Shown: in pieces, positions 15,468-25,129 of the stretch | How positions within the stretch are numbered: the stretch's first letter is position 1 | Layout: each line of letters opens with the position of its first letter | Source of the DNA: Arthrobacter sp. M2012083 | Lineage (GTDB): Bacteria > Actinomycetota > Actinomycetes > Actinomycetales > Micrococcaceae | Assembly: GCF_000281065.1 (NCBI RefSeq) | Contig: NZ_AKKK01000022.1 | Location: 124,001-188,000 of the forward strand | Reading direction: 5' to 3' | DNA length: 64,000 bases | Translations under genes and position numbers: made by a program | Notes under the pieces: generated by a model | Seen by the model: only the letters and a program-made list of their open reading frames with translations | The model's database searches: none | What the model was told of the DNA's origin: nothing

Positions 15468-17531
15468 ATGGACACCCAGCCCGCCAGTAGCCCAACACCC
15501 TTCGCGACTGCCGCTGCCAGGACCTCCCCTGCCCGGATCGCCCTCGTGGGGGTTCACGGCTTCGGCACACACCACTTGCGCAACCTCGAACGGCTCAGCA
15601 GCCAAGGCAAGGTGGACCTTGTTGCCGTGGCCGACCCAAATCCCCCGGCAGCTGGAGATCTGCCTGCGACCACAGCCGTCCACGCGAACCTGGACGAGCT
15701 GTTGGCCGGCGAGCATCGTCCGGATGTCATCATCGTGGCAACCCCCATTCAGACCCATGCACCGTTGGCCCTATCTGTGCTCGCCTCCACGGCGGATCTG
15801 TATTTGGAGAAGCCCCCGGTTGCCTCCATGAGCGACTTCCTCCGTCTCCAGGAAGCGGCGGAGCAGGCCGGCCGCAGTGTCCAAATCGGCTTCCAAAGCC
15901 TCGGATCCCACGCCCTCGCGGCCTTGGAAAAGCTGGCGGGCGGGGACGCTTCGGAAGAGCTGCCAAGCATCGGCAACCTGAAGGGGATTTCCGCTACGGG
16001 CCGTTGGGTCCGGGATCGTGCCTATTACAAGCGCTCGCGCTGGGCAGGCAAACGCCGCCTCGACGGCGTTGATGTGGTTGATGGCGTCGCCACCAACCCG
16101 TTGGCCCACGCAATCGCCACGGCGCTCCGCATCGCCGGCGCGCGGTCAGCGAAAGACCTCGCGACAGTGGAAGCGGATCTCTACCGCGCGAACGATATCG
16201 AGGCGGACGACACCTCAGTGATCCGCTTGCGCACCATCAACGGTTTGCCCATCACGTGCGCCCTCACCCTCTGCGCCGCCGAATCCGTGGAACCCTACGT
16301 CACGCTCCATGGAACGGAGGGGACGGCGGTGTTCCACTACACAGAGGACCGCGTAACAGTCCTCACGGAGGCGGGCGAAACCTCGCACTCTTTCGGACGG
16401 GACGACCTCACGGAGAACCTTCTCCAACACCTGTCTGAGGGCACGCCGCTGTTGAGCCCCCTCGATCACAGCGGCGCGTTCATGCGCGTTTTGGAAGCTA
16501 TCCGCACAGCCGAGGCACCCGCGTTGATTCCCGGGGATTACGTCGAATGGGTAGGAACAGGCGAGCAAGCTCATGCGGTGATCCCGAACATCGAGGACAT
16601 CCTGGAACGTGCCACACGATCCCACGCCACCTTCTCCGAACTGGGGCTTCCTTGGGCGCGGCCCATCACCGAAGGCGCCGAGGCACTCTTCGCCACCCCC
16701 GACGCCGGAACCGGCCCGGCCGACGCCCGCCCAACTCCCACAGCAGTCCTCCGATCGGGAAGCAATCTCGAGCCCGACCTCTCCCCGCGGCCCTACCTGC
16801 ACCCGGTGTCCACACCAGCCGGCATCGTGGTCACGGACCACCTGCCCTCAGACCATGTGTGGCACCTGGGTGCGGGCTTCGCACTGCAGGACGTCAACGG
16901 GAGCAACTTCTGGGGCGGCCGCAGCTACCGCAGAACGGCCGGAAAGTACGTGGATTTGAAGGACCACGGCAGGATCGAGACCGTGAATGTCTCCCGGGAA
17001 AGAGACGTCACCACACTTGACCTCAACTGGCTGGCATCCGACGGCAGCCTCGTCCTCAACGAACGACGCTCCCTGAGCCGCACGCTCCTGGATGCGCGCA
17101 CATGGCGACTCGAGATCCAGACCCGGCTCACCGCCGTCGTGGACGTTTCCCTGGGCAGTCCCGGTTCCCATGGCGCGGCCGGGAGCGGTTACGGCGGCTT
17201 CTTCTGGCGGCTCCCAGCCAATGCTTCCTCGCGCGTCTTCTCCTCCACAGCCGAGGGCGAGCCTTCTGTTCACGGTTCCATAGCGCCTTGGCTGGCTTGG
17301 ACGGGAGAGTTCGACGGCGGCCCTGCCACCCTGGTGTTTGGCGCGCCTTCCGAATCGGCGGACCCTTGGTTCGTGCGGTGCAGAGACTACCCAGCTGTCG
17401 GTTCTGCACTGGCGTGGGATGCTGCGGTGGAATTGGTGGCAGGGGACTCCCTCACGCGCACCAACACCGTGTGGATCAGCGACGGCACCTTGGATGTAGC
17501 GGAGATCGAGGGCTTGGTTTCAGGCAGATGA
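15468..17531 (+). CDS. Gfo/Idh/MocA oxidoreductase fused to a DUF6807 (PmoA-like) domain
   Basis: 687 aa in two parts. Residues about 20-390 are a Gfo/Idh/MocA sugar dehydrogenase: Rossmann motif IALVGVHGFGTHHLRNL and the EKP motif in DLYLEKPPVASM. Residues about 420-680 form a DUF6807 beta-sandwich: SPRPYLHPVSTPAGIVVTDH, LPSDHVWHLGAGFALQDV, NFWGGRSY. The ATG at 15468 follows TAGGAGAG; an earlier frame start at 15441 lacks a ribosome-binding site. A full-length paralog is at 30117. Likely oxidises an imported glycoside or sugar; the role of DUF6807 is not established and I do not assign a substrate. Confidence 0.88.
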   Translation: MDTQPASSPTPFATAAARTSPARIALVGVHGFGTHHLRNLERLSSQGKVDLVAVADPNPPAAGDLPATTAVHANLDELLAGEHRPDVIIVATPIQTHAPLALSVLASTADLYLEKPPVASMSDFLRLQEAAEQAGRSVQIGFQSLGSHALAALEKLAGGDASEELPSIGNLKGISATGRWVRDRAYYKRSRWAGKRRLDGVDVVDGVATNPLAHAIATALRIAGARSAKDLATVEADLYRANDIEADDTSVIRLRTINGLPITCALTLCAAESVEPYVTLHGTEGTAVFHYTEDRVTVLTEAGETSHSFGRDDLTENLLQHLSEGTPLLSPLDHSGAFMRVLEAIRTAEAPALIPGDYVEWVGTGEQAHAVIPNIEDILERATRSHATFSELGLPWARPITEGAEALFATPDAGTGPADARPTPTAVLRSGSNLEPDLSPRPYLHPVSTPAGIVVTDHLPSDHVWHLGAGFALQDVNGSNFWGGRSYRRTAGKYVDLKDHGRIETVNVSRERDVTTLDLNWLASDGSLVLNERRSLSRTLLDARTWRLEIQTRLTAVVDVSLGSPGSHGAAGSGYGGFFWRLPANASSRVFSSTAEGEPSVHGSIAPWLAWTGEFDGGPATLVFGAPSESADPWFVRCRDYPAVGSALAWDAAVELVAGDSLTRTNTVWISDGTLDVAEIEGLVSGR

Positions 17532-17642
17532 GTGCTCGCTGACGCGTTGTGAGGCCCGCCCTGCATGGTATTTGCCATGAATAGCCTGCAGAACAGGCCC
17601 CGCAACGCGAAGTCACGGTGTTTGGCAATTACCGGCGGCCCG

Positions 17643-18917
17643 CTAGGAGCGACGGCGGCCCGAACAGCGCCAGAGCAAGAAGCCAATCACGGCCGCGGAC
17701 ACCATGCCCAACGCTCCCGTGACCACAAGCCCCGTGCGGACGCCGAAGTCCTCCGTGAGCCACCCCGCCAGCAAGCCACCCAAGGCATGGCCACCCAGCA
17801 GCAGCGGGAAGTACAGCGCCAGGACCCTGCCGCGCACACTTGCCCCGGCCTCGAGCTGTACCGCAGTGGCTGCGCTGGTGAGGAACACCAGGGTCATGAA
17901 GCCCACAACTATGAGCATCACCACGAACCACTCTTGCGTAGGCATCAACGCAGCGAGCGCTTGCGTCAGGCCGAAGAGCCCGGCACTGGCCACAATCCCC
18001 TTCCGTCCAAAGCGCTTGATCCGCGTTGCCACCAACGCCCCTGCAAGTGCTCCCAGAGCGCTGACGGTGTTGAAGAGCCCAAAGCCGGCCGGTCCGCTAT
18101 GCCACACTCCGTCGGCGAACGCCGCGAGGACAACGGGGCCGTTCATGCCGAAGGCACCCAACAAGCCCGCGAGCAGCATGGTCAACAGTAAGGGCGGGCG
18201 TGATCGGACGAATCGGAAACCCGCGAGGATCCGGCCTTTCCGGGCAGTGGGATCAGGCGCTTCCAGAGAATGGTGCAGCTCCCCCGGCCTGATGGACGCA
18301 ATCATGACCAGGACCGACACGCCAATCACAGCGTTGGCACCGAACGCCGCCGCCGGACCCGCTTGGGCAATGACCACGCCTGCCAGCGCAGGGCCAGCCA
18401 TGGCTCCCAACTGGCCGATCGCACTGTTCAGCCCGATGGCGGCGGGCAGTCCTTGGTCGCCCACCACTTCATTGACGAACACCTGCCGGGCCGGTCCATC
18501 GATGGCGCTGGTGATGCCCAGGGCAACGCAGGACGCATAGACCACCCAGACATCCGCGCCTCCCATGGCGTTCCACACGGCAAGGCCGGCAGCCAATAGC
18601 GCGGCGACGGACTGGCAGACCAGGAGGATCCGCCGTTTGGAGAAAAGGTCCACGAGCACGCCGCTGATGGGACCCACCACCAACATGGGCAGAAACTGCA
18701 GTGCAACGGCGAGGCCTACCGCAGCCGGACTGCCCGTGAGCTGCAGCACCAGCCAGTCCTGAGCGAGACGCTGCATCCAGACTCCGCCACTCCCTACAAG
18801 GGAGAGGATGACGAAGATCCGGTAGTTGTGGTGCCTCAGCGGGTAATGCCAGCTTTCCGTGGAGCGGGCACGCGGTGTAGTGGATTTGGGGCGCGGTGGG
18901 AACGGGCGCGACGACAC
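17643..18917 (-). CDS. MFS transporter
   Basis: 424 aa with 12 predicted hydrophobic helices, MFS_3 (enterobactin-exporter-like) type. The first helix follows HHNYRIFVILSLVGSGGVWM, and the loop DLFSKRRILLVCQSV between helices 2 and 3 matches the conserved MFS loop. Starts from a GTG at 18917 without an obvious ribosome-binding site. Last gene of the SBP-permease-permease-YesL-MFS run on the minus strand; it may be an efflux or uptake protein for sugar derivatives, or may simply lie downstream. Confidence 0.82.
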   Translation of the reverse strand: MSSRPFPPRPKSTTPRARSTESWHYPLRHHNYRIFVILSLVGSGGVWMQRLAQDWLVLQLTGSPAAVGLAVALQFLPMLVVGPISGVLVDLFSKRRILLVCQSVAALLAAGLAVWNAMGGADVWVVYASCVALGITSAIDGPARQVFVNEVVGDQGLPAAIGLNSAIGQLGAMAGPALAGVVIAQAGPAAAFGANAVIGVSVLVMIASIRPGELHHSLEAPDPTARKGRILAGFRFVRSRPPLLLTMLLAGLLGAFGMNGPVVLAAFADGVWHSGPAGFGLFNTVSALGALAGALVATRIKRFGRKGIVASAGLFGLTQALAALMPTQEWFVVMLIVVGFMTLVFLTSAATAVQLEAGASVRGRVLALYFPLLLGGHALGGLLAGWLTEDFGVRTGLVVTGALGMVSAAVIGFLLWRCSGRRRS

Positions 18918-18954
18918 GGAGTGTTCTGCTCGATTCAGCGGGTTCGGTCGGATC

Positions 18955-19596
18955 TCAACGGTGGGAACGGATTTTTATGGCAGCCGCGGCCAGGACCAGG
19001 GTCCCGGGAACGATGACGAACAGTGCCTGCAGCATCCAAACGAAGACAACTGTCATGAAAACGGCAGCAAGCAACAGCAGCGAACCAGTCCAGTCGCGCA
19101 GGGCATCAGCCCTGGCCTGGGAGTAGGCAAGCGCCCAGCGCTGCGGGCCGGGAGCATCGGCGGGCTGCTGATCAGCATCGCCGCTCCAGTTGATGCCTCC
19201 GCTCCAGTTGGCGGCGATCCGGAGGAAGAGGACTGCGCCTGCTGCAGCCAAAATCAGGGTAGCGGGCAGGATCACCGCCCGGCCGGGCAGTTGACCCACC
19301 AGGGCGAGCAACAGGTTAAGGACAATCACGACGGCGGCTACCGCCGTCGTGATTCCCATCTTCCAACTGCCGGGAAGCGCTCGACGGAAATTCCCCCACA
19401 GGCTGCGAAGGGAATCGTCCCTCCCGCTGAGGTGCCTTTCCAGGTGCGCGACGCCGGCCGCATAGGCGGCCGGCGCCGTCACCAAGGGGACGGAGAGGAG
19501 GAGCACGATGACTCCCGCCAGGATGGTCTCGGCGAAGAGGGCAAAGCGGTTTACCGGGATCCCTGAAGACTTGCCTGTGGCGTCCATTGCGCTCAT
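18955..19596 (-). CDS. YesL family (DUF624) membrane protein
   Basis: 213 aa with about five hydrophobic segments (residues 15-45, 85-115, 120-145, 160-190, 190-210). Family marks: NRFALFAETILAGVIVLLLS and the loop HLSGRDDSLRSLWGNFRRAL. DUF624 proteins occur next to CUT1 sugar importers, as yesL does in the rhamnogalacturonan operon of Bacillus subtilis; their biochemical role is unknown. It lies 13 bases after the second permease gene. Start at 19596, with an ATG three codons later also possible. Confidence 0.8.
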   Translation of the reverse strand: MSAMDATGKSSGIPVNRFALFAETILAGVIVLLLSVPLVTAPAAYAAGVAHLERHLSGRDDSLRSLWGNFRRALPGSWKMGITTAVAAVVIVLNLLLALVGQLPGRAVILPATLILAAAGAVLFLRIAANWSGGINWSGDADQQPADAPGPQRWALAYSQARADALRDWTGSLLLLAAVFMTVVFVWMLQALFVIVPGTLVLAAAAIKIRSHR

Positions 19597-19608
19597 TCTC
19601 TGTTGTCC

Positions 19609-20532
19609 TTAACCCTTAAGGCCCTGCGTCGAAACGCCTTCGACGATGTAGCGCTGGAAGACCAGGAAGAAGACCAGCACAGGCAGGAGCGCCAGCACGG
19701 ACATGGCGATCATGGCGCCGTAGTCCGAGCTCTGGGTCTGGTCGACGAAGAGTCGCAATGCGAGGGGCAGCGGGTATTTTTCGGGGGTGTTGAGGTAGAG
19801 CAGCGGTCCCAGGAAGTCGTTCCAGCTCCAGATGAAGGAGAAGATGGAGGTGGAAATCAGGGCCGGCTTCATCAGCGGGAGCATGATGGATCCGAAGATC
19901 CGCACGTGACCTGCGCCGTCGATGCGGGCCGCTTCGTCGAGTTCGGCCGGGAGGCCGCGCATGAACTGGACCATGAGGAACACGAAGAACGCGTCCGCGG
20001 CGAGGAACTTGCCGATCAGCAGCGGCACGTACGTGTCCACCAGCCCCAACTGCTGGAACACGATGTACTGCGGGATGATCACCACGTGGAACGGCAGGAG
20101 CAGGGTGGCGATCATCATGCCGAAGAACAGGCCTCGGCCGGGGAAATTGATCCGGGCGAAGGCGTAGGCGGAGATGGACGCCGAGAGGACAGTTCCCACC
20201 ACGGCGCCGACGGCCAGGATCAACGAGTTGGTGAAGAACGTCAGCGTGGAGACGCCGCCGATTCCTTCCATGGCCGTGACGAAGTTGTCGAAGCTGAAGT
20301 TGTTCGACCAGAGCGCGTTGTTGGCGCCGCCGATCTCGGAGTTCGGTTTGAAGGATGCGGAGATCATCCAGATGGCCGGGTAGAGGACCATCGCCACCAG
20401 TGCCAAGGCAACAATGTGGAAGATGGTGCTCTTGACGCGCTTGGCCGTGGTGGACTCGGACTTCGGGTTATACACCGGTGCCGCTGGTGGTTTCGTGGGA
20501 GCGGGCTGGGTAGGTGTTGCCATGGTTGTCAT
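19609..20532 (-). CDS. carbohydrate ABC transporter permease (MalG type, CUT1)
   Basis: 307 aa, six transmembrane helices. The cytoplasmic EAA loop that docks to the ATPase is EAARIDGAGHVRIFGSIMLP (around residue 200). The N-terminal 30 residues are Thr/Pro-rich. The ATG at 20532 overlaps the stop of the partner permease by four bases (ATGA). Works with the permease at 20529-21482 and the binding protein at 21532; no ATPase gene is present in the cluster, so a shared MsiK/UgpC-type ATPase is presumed. Confidence 0.92.
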   Translation of the reverse strand: MTTMATPTQPAPTKPPAAPVYNPKSESTTAKRVKSTIFHIVALALVAMVLYPAIWMISASFKPNSEIGGANNALWSNNFSFDNFVTAMEGIGGVSTLTFFTNSLILAVGAVVGTVLSASISAYAFARINFPGRGLFFGMMIATLLLPFHVVIIPQYIVFQQLGLVDTYVPLLIGKFLAADAFFVFLMVQFMRGLPAELDEAARIDGAGHVRIFGSIMLPLMKPALISTSIFSFIWSWNDFLGPLLYLNTPEKYPLPLALRLFVDQTQSSDYGAMIAMSVLALLPVLVFFLVFQRYIVEGVSTQGLKG

Positions 20533-21482
20533 TTCGAATCACCGCTGTAGTGGACCCAGGACTTGGAGGTCTTGAAGAAGATCAGCGTGATGACGCCGAC
20601 CACGATCACCAGGAGCCAGGCCATTGCCGAGGCGTAGCCCATCCGGAAGTCGCTGAAACCGCGCAAGTACAGGTAGAGGGTGTAGAAGAGGGTGGAACCT
20701 GCCGGGCCGCCTTCACCGTTGGAGATGATGTAGGCCGAAGCAAAGATCTGGAAAGCATGGATTGTTTCCATGAGCAGGTTGAAGAAGATCACTGGGGAAA
20801 GCATGGGCCAGGTGATGTTCATGAACTTCCGCACCGGACCGGCACCATCCATCGAGGCTGCTTCATAGAGGTCTGCCGGAATCTGCTTGAGACCGGCCAG
20901 GAAGATCACCATGGGGGCACCGAACTGCCAAACGGTCAGCAGGATCATCATGGGCATGGTCATGGAAGGGTTGCCCACCCAACCACCGAGGTTGATCCCG
21001 AAGAACGACAAGCCCTGGTCCACTGGGCCGGCGTCACCGAACATCGCCTTCCAGACAATGGCGATGGACACGGACGCGCCGATCAGGGACGGTGCGTAGA
21101 ACGCGGACCGGTAGAAACCCTGGCCCTTGCGCTTGCTGTTGAGCAACATGGCAATGGCCAACGCGGCGGCGAGTTTCAACGGAGTACCGAAGATGACGTA
21201 GTTCAGGGTTACGCCCACCGACTGCAGGAAACGCTCGTCCTGGAAGAGGGTGGCGTAGTTGTCCAGCCCTATCCACTTGGGAGCTTCGAAGAGGTTGTAA
21301 TTGGTGAAGGAGAGGTACAGCGAGGAAATCATCGGACCTACGGTCAGTGCGATGAATCCGAGCAGCCAGGGCAACAGGAAGGTGTAGCCGGCGCGGGCAT
21401 CCGTGCCCCGCCGCCGCGACTTGCGCGGCTGCGGGGAGGCGGACGGCGATGAGCGCCTGCTCAGGGTTGGGCTTTGAGTCAC
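20529..21482 (-). CDS. sugar ABC transporter permease (MalF type, CUT1)
   Basis: 317 aa with a basic, Ser-rich N-terminus (RKSRRRGTDARAGYTFLLPW) before six helices. The EAA docking loop is YEAASMDGAGPVRKFMNITW near residue 220. GTG start at 21482 with no strong ribosome-binding site. Sits between the binding-protein gene (50 bases upstream) and the second permease, with which it overlaps by four bases. Confidence 0.92.
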   Translation of the reverse strand: MTQSPTLSRRSSPSASPQPRKSRRRGTDARAGYTFLLPWLLGFIALTVGPMISSLYLSFTNYNLFEAPKWIGLDNYATLFQDERFLQSVGVTLNYVIFGTPLKLAAALAIAMLLNSKRKGQGFYRSAFYAPSLIGASVSIAIVWKAMFGDAGPVDQGLSFFGINLGGWVGNPSMTMPMMILLTVWQFGAPMVIFLAGLKQIPADLYEAASMDGAGPVRKFMNITWPMLSPVIFFNLLMETIHAFQIFASAYIISNGEGGPAGSTLFYTLYLYLRGFSDFRMGYASAMAWLLVIVVGVITLIFFKTSKSWVHYSGDSK

Positions 21483-21531
21483 GAGATCAGTCCGTCAGTC
21501 GGGAATGCCTGGATCAGACGCATGGGTCTGG

Positions 21532-22818
21532 TCAGGCGTTCTGCTTGATGAGGTCTTCGGCTTCCTTGAACCATGCATCGGCTGCGCCGTCCAGGGTCAG
21601 CTTGCCGTAGTTCAGTTCGGAACTGACGCGCTTGAATGAGGCTTCAAGCGTGCCGAAACCGACGATGGGGGGCTCTGGGGCGTCCTTGAGGTACTTCTCA
21701 ATGGACTTCTCGTAGTCCACCACCAGCTTGTCAGTGCCTTCGAAAGTGGTGCCGTCGCGCTGGGTCTTCGACGCCGGGACACCGCGGGAGGTCTTGAAGA
21801 TCTGGCCAACCTCGGGATCGTTGACCATGAAGTCGATGAAACGGGCGGCAGCATCCTTGTACTTGGTCTTGGCGCTGGCCACCATGAGCATGGAGGGCTT
21901 GAGGAACAGGCCCAGGTTGTCCGGATCGTCAGACGGGACCGGCACCAGCTTGAGTTCCTTGGCACCGCTGTCTCCCAGGTAGCCGGCCATGAAGTTGTCC
22001 CATGTGACTTCACTGGCAGTGACGTTGGAGCCCATGGCGGACTTGGGGGCGAGCTGGGTGACCCGCTCTTCAGGTACGAGTGCAGGGGTGCCGCGAAGCT
22101 CGGCAGTGGTGTTCCACCACTTCTTGAGGTCGTCCTTGGTGAAGCCCAGCTTGCCGTCGTCGGTGAAGGCCTGGATGTTGTTCTGGCGCAGCCAGATGTT
22201 GAACATCCACCACACCCCGGTGTAGTCGGTGCCGCCGTAGAACGCTCCGTTGCCCTTCTGTCCTACCTCGAGCATGAATGCGTTGAACTCTTTGTAGGTC
22301 CACTGTCCATCCGGTTCGGCAACGCCCAGGCTCTGGAGCTTGGCGGGATCGTAGTAGACAGCGAAGGCGTTGGTGCTGGTGGGGATGCCATAGGTCTTGC
22401 CGCGGATCTGTCCCGAGGGGAGGAGGGACTTATCGAAGGCGTCCGTGTTGATTTTCACGGTACTGAGGTCAAGCAGCTGGTTCCGCTGGCCGTAGTCCCG
22501 CAGGTAGGAAAGGTCCCACTGCATGACGTCCGGCAAGCCGCCGCCTGCTGCCTCCGTGGCGCGCTTCTGCCAGTATCCGGCGAAGTCAGTGAAGTTGCCG
22601 TTCACCTTGATGTCGGGGTTCTTGGACTCGAACAGGGCAATCGCCTTACGGGTACGCTCTGCCCGGTCGTCGTTGCCCCACCAGGTGTAGTTGATGGTGA
22701 CAGGGTTCTCCGCGGAGCCCGTCTGTCCCGCGGTCGAGGACTGGCCACAAGCGGAGAGGAACGCGGCAGATGCGGTGCCGAGAGCCACCGTGGTGAGGAA
22801 TTTCCTTCTATCGATCAT
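21532..22818 (-). CDS. extracellular sugar-binding lipoprotein of ABC importer A
   Basis: 428 aa, SBP_bac_1 family. N-terminus MIDRRKFLTTVALGTASAAF combines a twin-arginine motif and hydrophobic segment, then lipobox LSAC, so it is probably a Tat-exported lipoprotein. Later segments such as YTWWGNDDRAERTRKAIALF and NGNFTDFAGYWQKRATEAAG are typical of CUT1 solute-binding proteins. The ATG at 22818 with AAGGAGGCTCTC is chosen over a longer frame. The divergent region upstream contains a LacI-type site shared with the GH42 gene. Confidence 0.92.
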   Translation of the reverse strand: MIDRRKFLTTVALGTASAAFLSACGQSSTAGQTGSAENPVTINYTWWGNDDRAERTRKAIALFESKNPDIKVNGNFTDFAGYWQKRATEAAGGGLPDVMQWDLSYLRDYGQRNQLLDLSTVKINTDAFDKSLLPSGQIRGKTYGIPTSTNAFAVYYDPAKLQSLGVAEPDGQWTYKEFNAFMLEVGQKGNGAFYGGTDYTGVWWMFNIWLRQNNIQAFTDDGKLGFTKDDLKKWWNTTAELRGTPALVPEERVTQLAPKSAMGSNVTASEVTWDNFMAGYLGDSGAKELKLVPVPSDDPDNLGLFLKPSMLMVASAKTKYKDAAARFIDFMVNDPEVGQIFKTSRGVPASKTQRDGTTFEGTDKLVVDYEKSIEKYLKDAPEPPIVGFGTLEASFKRVSSELNYGKLTLDGAADAWFKEAEDLIKQNA

Positions 22819-22926
22819 GAGAGCCTCCTTGCTCAGTTGGTGCAAGCTTCCGAGTTCTCTACAACGTGGCAGTGATCTCGCTTACACTCGTTCTGAATCG
22901 ATACAATATCCCCAATCGGGAATCTG

Positions 22927-22940
22927 GGCAAGCGTTTTCC
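22927..22940. promoter_or_regulatory. LacI-type operator-like site between importer A and GH42
   Basis: GGCAAGCGTTTTCC, matching the right half of GAGAAAGCGTTTTCTC in AAGCGTTTTC; placed midway in the 205-bp divergent region. Confidence 0.5.
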
Positions 22941-22985
22941 AATGATCATGTTTTTAGCGAAACGCTGCACCCATAACTCCGTACC

Positions 22986-23027
22986 ATGAGTACCAGCACG
23001 GCCAACCTGACGAAGGAGTCCCCTTGA
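22986..23027 (+). CDS. 13-codon upstream ORF overlapping the GH42 start
   Basis: ATG at 22986 opens MSTSTANLTKESP and its TGA stop (23025-23027) overlaps the TTG start of the GH42 gene as TTGA. The AAGGAG that serves GH42 lies inside it. It could couple translation, or be a chance frame; nothing else supports it. Confidence 0.3.
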   Translation: MSTSTANLTKESP

Positions 23028-25060
23028 CCTCCCCCGAAATCCCCCGCAGCCCATCCGTCTGGAACAGCATCCAAGGCCTCGCTTACGGCGGCGACTACAA
23101 CCCTGAGCAGTGGCCTGAAGACATCCGGCTAGAGGACATCGAGCTCATGAAAGAGGCCGGCGTCAACTTTCTCAGCGTCGGCATTTTCTCGTGGGGCCTC
23201 TTGGAACCCACGGAAGGAAACTACGATTTCGCCTGGCTGGATGATGTCATGGATAACCTTCACGGAGCGGGGATCAAGGTGGCTCTGGCAACAGCCACTG
23301 CTTCTCCCCCTGCCTGGCTGGCGCGCAAATACCCTGAGATTCTCCCCGTCACCGCGGAAGGAATCAGACTGGAGCGGGGCTCACGACGCCACTACACGCC
23401 GTCGTCGTCCGGGTACCGCAGGTACGCCACCGCCATGACCCGCGTGCTCGCCGAACGATACAAGAACCACCCGGCCCTGGCGCTGTGGCACGTGGACAAC
23501 GAGCTTGGTTGCCACGTTGGTGAGTTCCACGGCGAGGAGGATGCCGCCGCCTTCCGAGGATGGCTGGAACGGCGATACGGCTCCATCGAAGCCCTCAACG
23601 AGGCCTGGGGTACAGCGTTTTGGTCGCAGCACTACGCTTCCTTCGACGAGATCATCCCACCGGGCGCCGCGCCCACCACCCTCAATCCCGGGCAACAGCT
23701 GGACTTCGCTCGCTTCAACTCCTGGGCCTTCATCGACTACTACCGCGAGTTGCTGGCCGTCATCCGCGAGGTCACCCCCAACGTCCCGGCGACCACCAAC
23801 TTCATGGTCTCCAGCGCCACCAAAGCCCTGGACTACTTCGATTGGTCCAAGGACATGGACGTGATCGCCAACGACCACTACCTCGTTGCCGCAAACCCGG
23901 AGCGCGAAATCGAGCTCGCTTTCAGCGCCGACCTCACCCGCGGGGTGGCGGGCGGCGAGCCGTGGATCCTCATGGAGCATTCGACGTCGGCGGTGAACTG
24001 GCAACCGCACAACCAGCCCAAGATGCCCGGCGAAATGCTCCGCAACTCGCTGGCCCACGTTGCCCGGGGCGCCGATGCCGTCATGTTCTTCCAGTGGCGG
24101 CAAAGCACAGCCGGCTCCGAGAAATTCCACTCGGCCATGGTTCCCCACGGCGGACGGGACACCCAGGTGTGGCGGAACGTGGTGGATCTCGGAGATGCTT
24201 TGTCCAAACTGCAACCCGTCAAGGGCACCCGCGTGGACTCCCGCGTCGCGATCGTGTTCGATTACGAAGCCTGGTGGGCCTCGGAGTTGGATTCGCACCC
24301 GAGCAACTCGTTGCAATACCTCGACACCATGCGCGCCTTCCACCGATCCTTGTACCTGCGCGGGATCACTGCGGACTTCGTGCACCCGTCCGCGGACCTG
24401 TCCGGTTATGACCTCATCCTGGTGTGCACCCTGTACTCCGTAACGGACACGGCGGCTGCCTCAATTGCTGCTGCAGCCGGGGCCGGAGCCACCGTGCTCA
24501 TCAGCTACTTCAGTGGCATCGTGGACGAACGGGACCACGTGCGGCTCGGCGGCTACCCCGGCGCCTTCCGCGATCTGCTGGGGGTTCGGAGCGAGGAATT
24601 CCACCCTCTCTTCCCCGGCACGTCTGTCACGTTGAGCGACGGAAGAGTATTTGAACCCGGAACAGCCGGAACCGTGTGGAGCGAGCACGTACACGCTTTC
24701 CAGGACACGGAGGTTCTCGCAACTTTCACCGACTACCCGCTCGGCGACGTCCCGGCGCTGACGCGACGCACCGTCGGATCAGGTTCGGCCTGGTACCTGG
24801 CGACGCTTCCCGACGCCGATGGTATCGACTCGCTCACCGGCCGACTCGTGGAGGAAGCAGGGGTGACGGCCGTGACCGAGGCGTCCGCCGCCGTCGAACT
24901 TGTCCGGCGTCGCGCCGCCGACGGCAGCAGCTTCCTGTTCGCCATTAACCACGGCCAGGAGGACGTTACCGTGAAGGCCGACGGCGGCGAGCTGCTGAGC
25001 GGCGCCCGCTTCACTGGCGTGGTACCCGCTGGAGCCGTGGCCGTCATCGCGGAAGACTGA
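23024..25060 (+). CDS. GH42 beta-galactosidase
   Basis: 678 aa, glycoside hydrolase family 42, cleaving terminal beta-galactosides. N-terminus reads YGGDYNPEQWPEDIRLEDI. The acid/base Glu is in LWHVDNELGCHVG near residue 153 and the nucleophile Glu in EPWILMEHSTSAVNWQPH near 315. The beta-galactosidase trimerisation domain covers about residues 400-620. No signal peptide. TTG start at 23024 with AAGGAG five bases before. Divergent from importer A, with a shared operator-like site; B. subtilis yesZ is the comparable GH42 of a pectin-side-chain cluster. Confidence 0.93.
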   Translation: MTSPEIPRSPSVWNSIQGLAYGGDYNPEQWPEDIRLEDIELMKEAGVNFLSVGIFSWGLLEPTEGNYDFAWLDDVMDNLHGAGIKVALATATASPPAWLARKYPEILPVTAEGIRLERGSRRHYTPSSSGYRRYATAMTRVLAERYKNHPALALWHVDNELGCHVGEFHGEEDAAAFRGWLERRYGSIEALNEAWGTAFWSQHYASFDEIIPPGAAPTTLNPGQQLDFARFNSWAFIDYYRELLAVIREVTPNVPATTNFMVSSATKALDYFDWSKDMDVIANDHYLVAANPEREIELAFSADLTRGVAGGEPWILMEHSTSAVNWQPHNQPKMPGEMLRNSLAHVARGADAVMFFQWRQSTAGSEKFHSAMVPHGGRDTQVWRNVVDLGDALSKLQPVKGTRVDSRVAIVFDYEAWWASELDSHPSNSLQYLDTMRAFHRSLYLRGITADFVHPSADLSGYDLILVCTLYSVTDTAAASIAAAAGAGATVLISYFSGIVDERDHVRLGGYPGAFRDLLGVRSEEFHPLFPGTSVTLSDGRVFEPGTAGTVWSEHVHAFQDTEVLATFTDYPLGDVPALTRRTVGSGSAWYLATLPDADGIDSLTGRLVEEAGVTAVTEASAAVELVRRRAADGSSFLFAINHGQEDVTVKADGGELLSGARFTGVVPAGAVAVIAED

Positions 25061-25067
25061 CGTAAGC

Positions 25068-25114
25068 AAGCCGCGCCCGGGGCGGATCACGAATGATTCG
25101 CCCGGGCGCGGCTT
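25068..25114. terminator. bidirectional terminator between GH42 and importer B
   Basis: AAGCCGCGCCCGGG (25068-25081) and the reverse complement CCCGGGCGCGGCTT (25101-25114) form a perfect stem between convergent genes. Confidence 0.75.
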
Positions 25115-25129
25115 GTACTTCCTGCTGAG

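Noticed and set aside
19603..21452. Two long plus-strand frames of over 300 codons
   Set aside because: Shadows of the two permease genes, rich in His/Glu/Gly, with no family motif.
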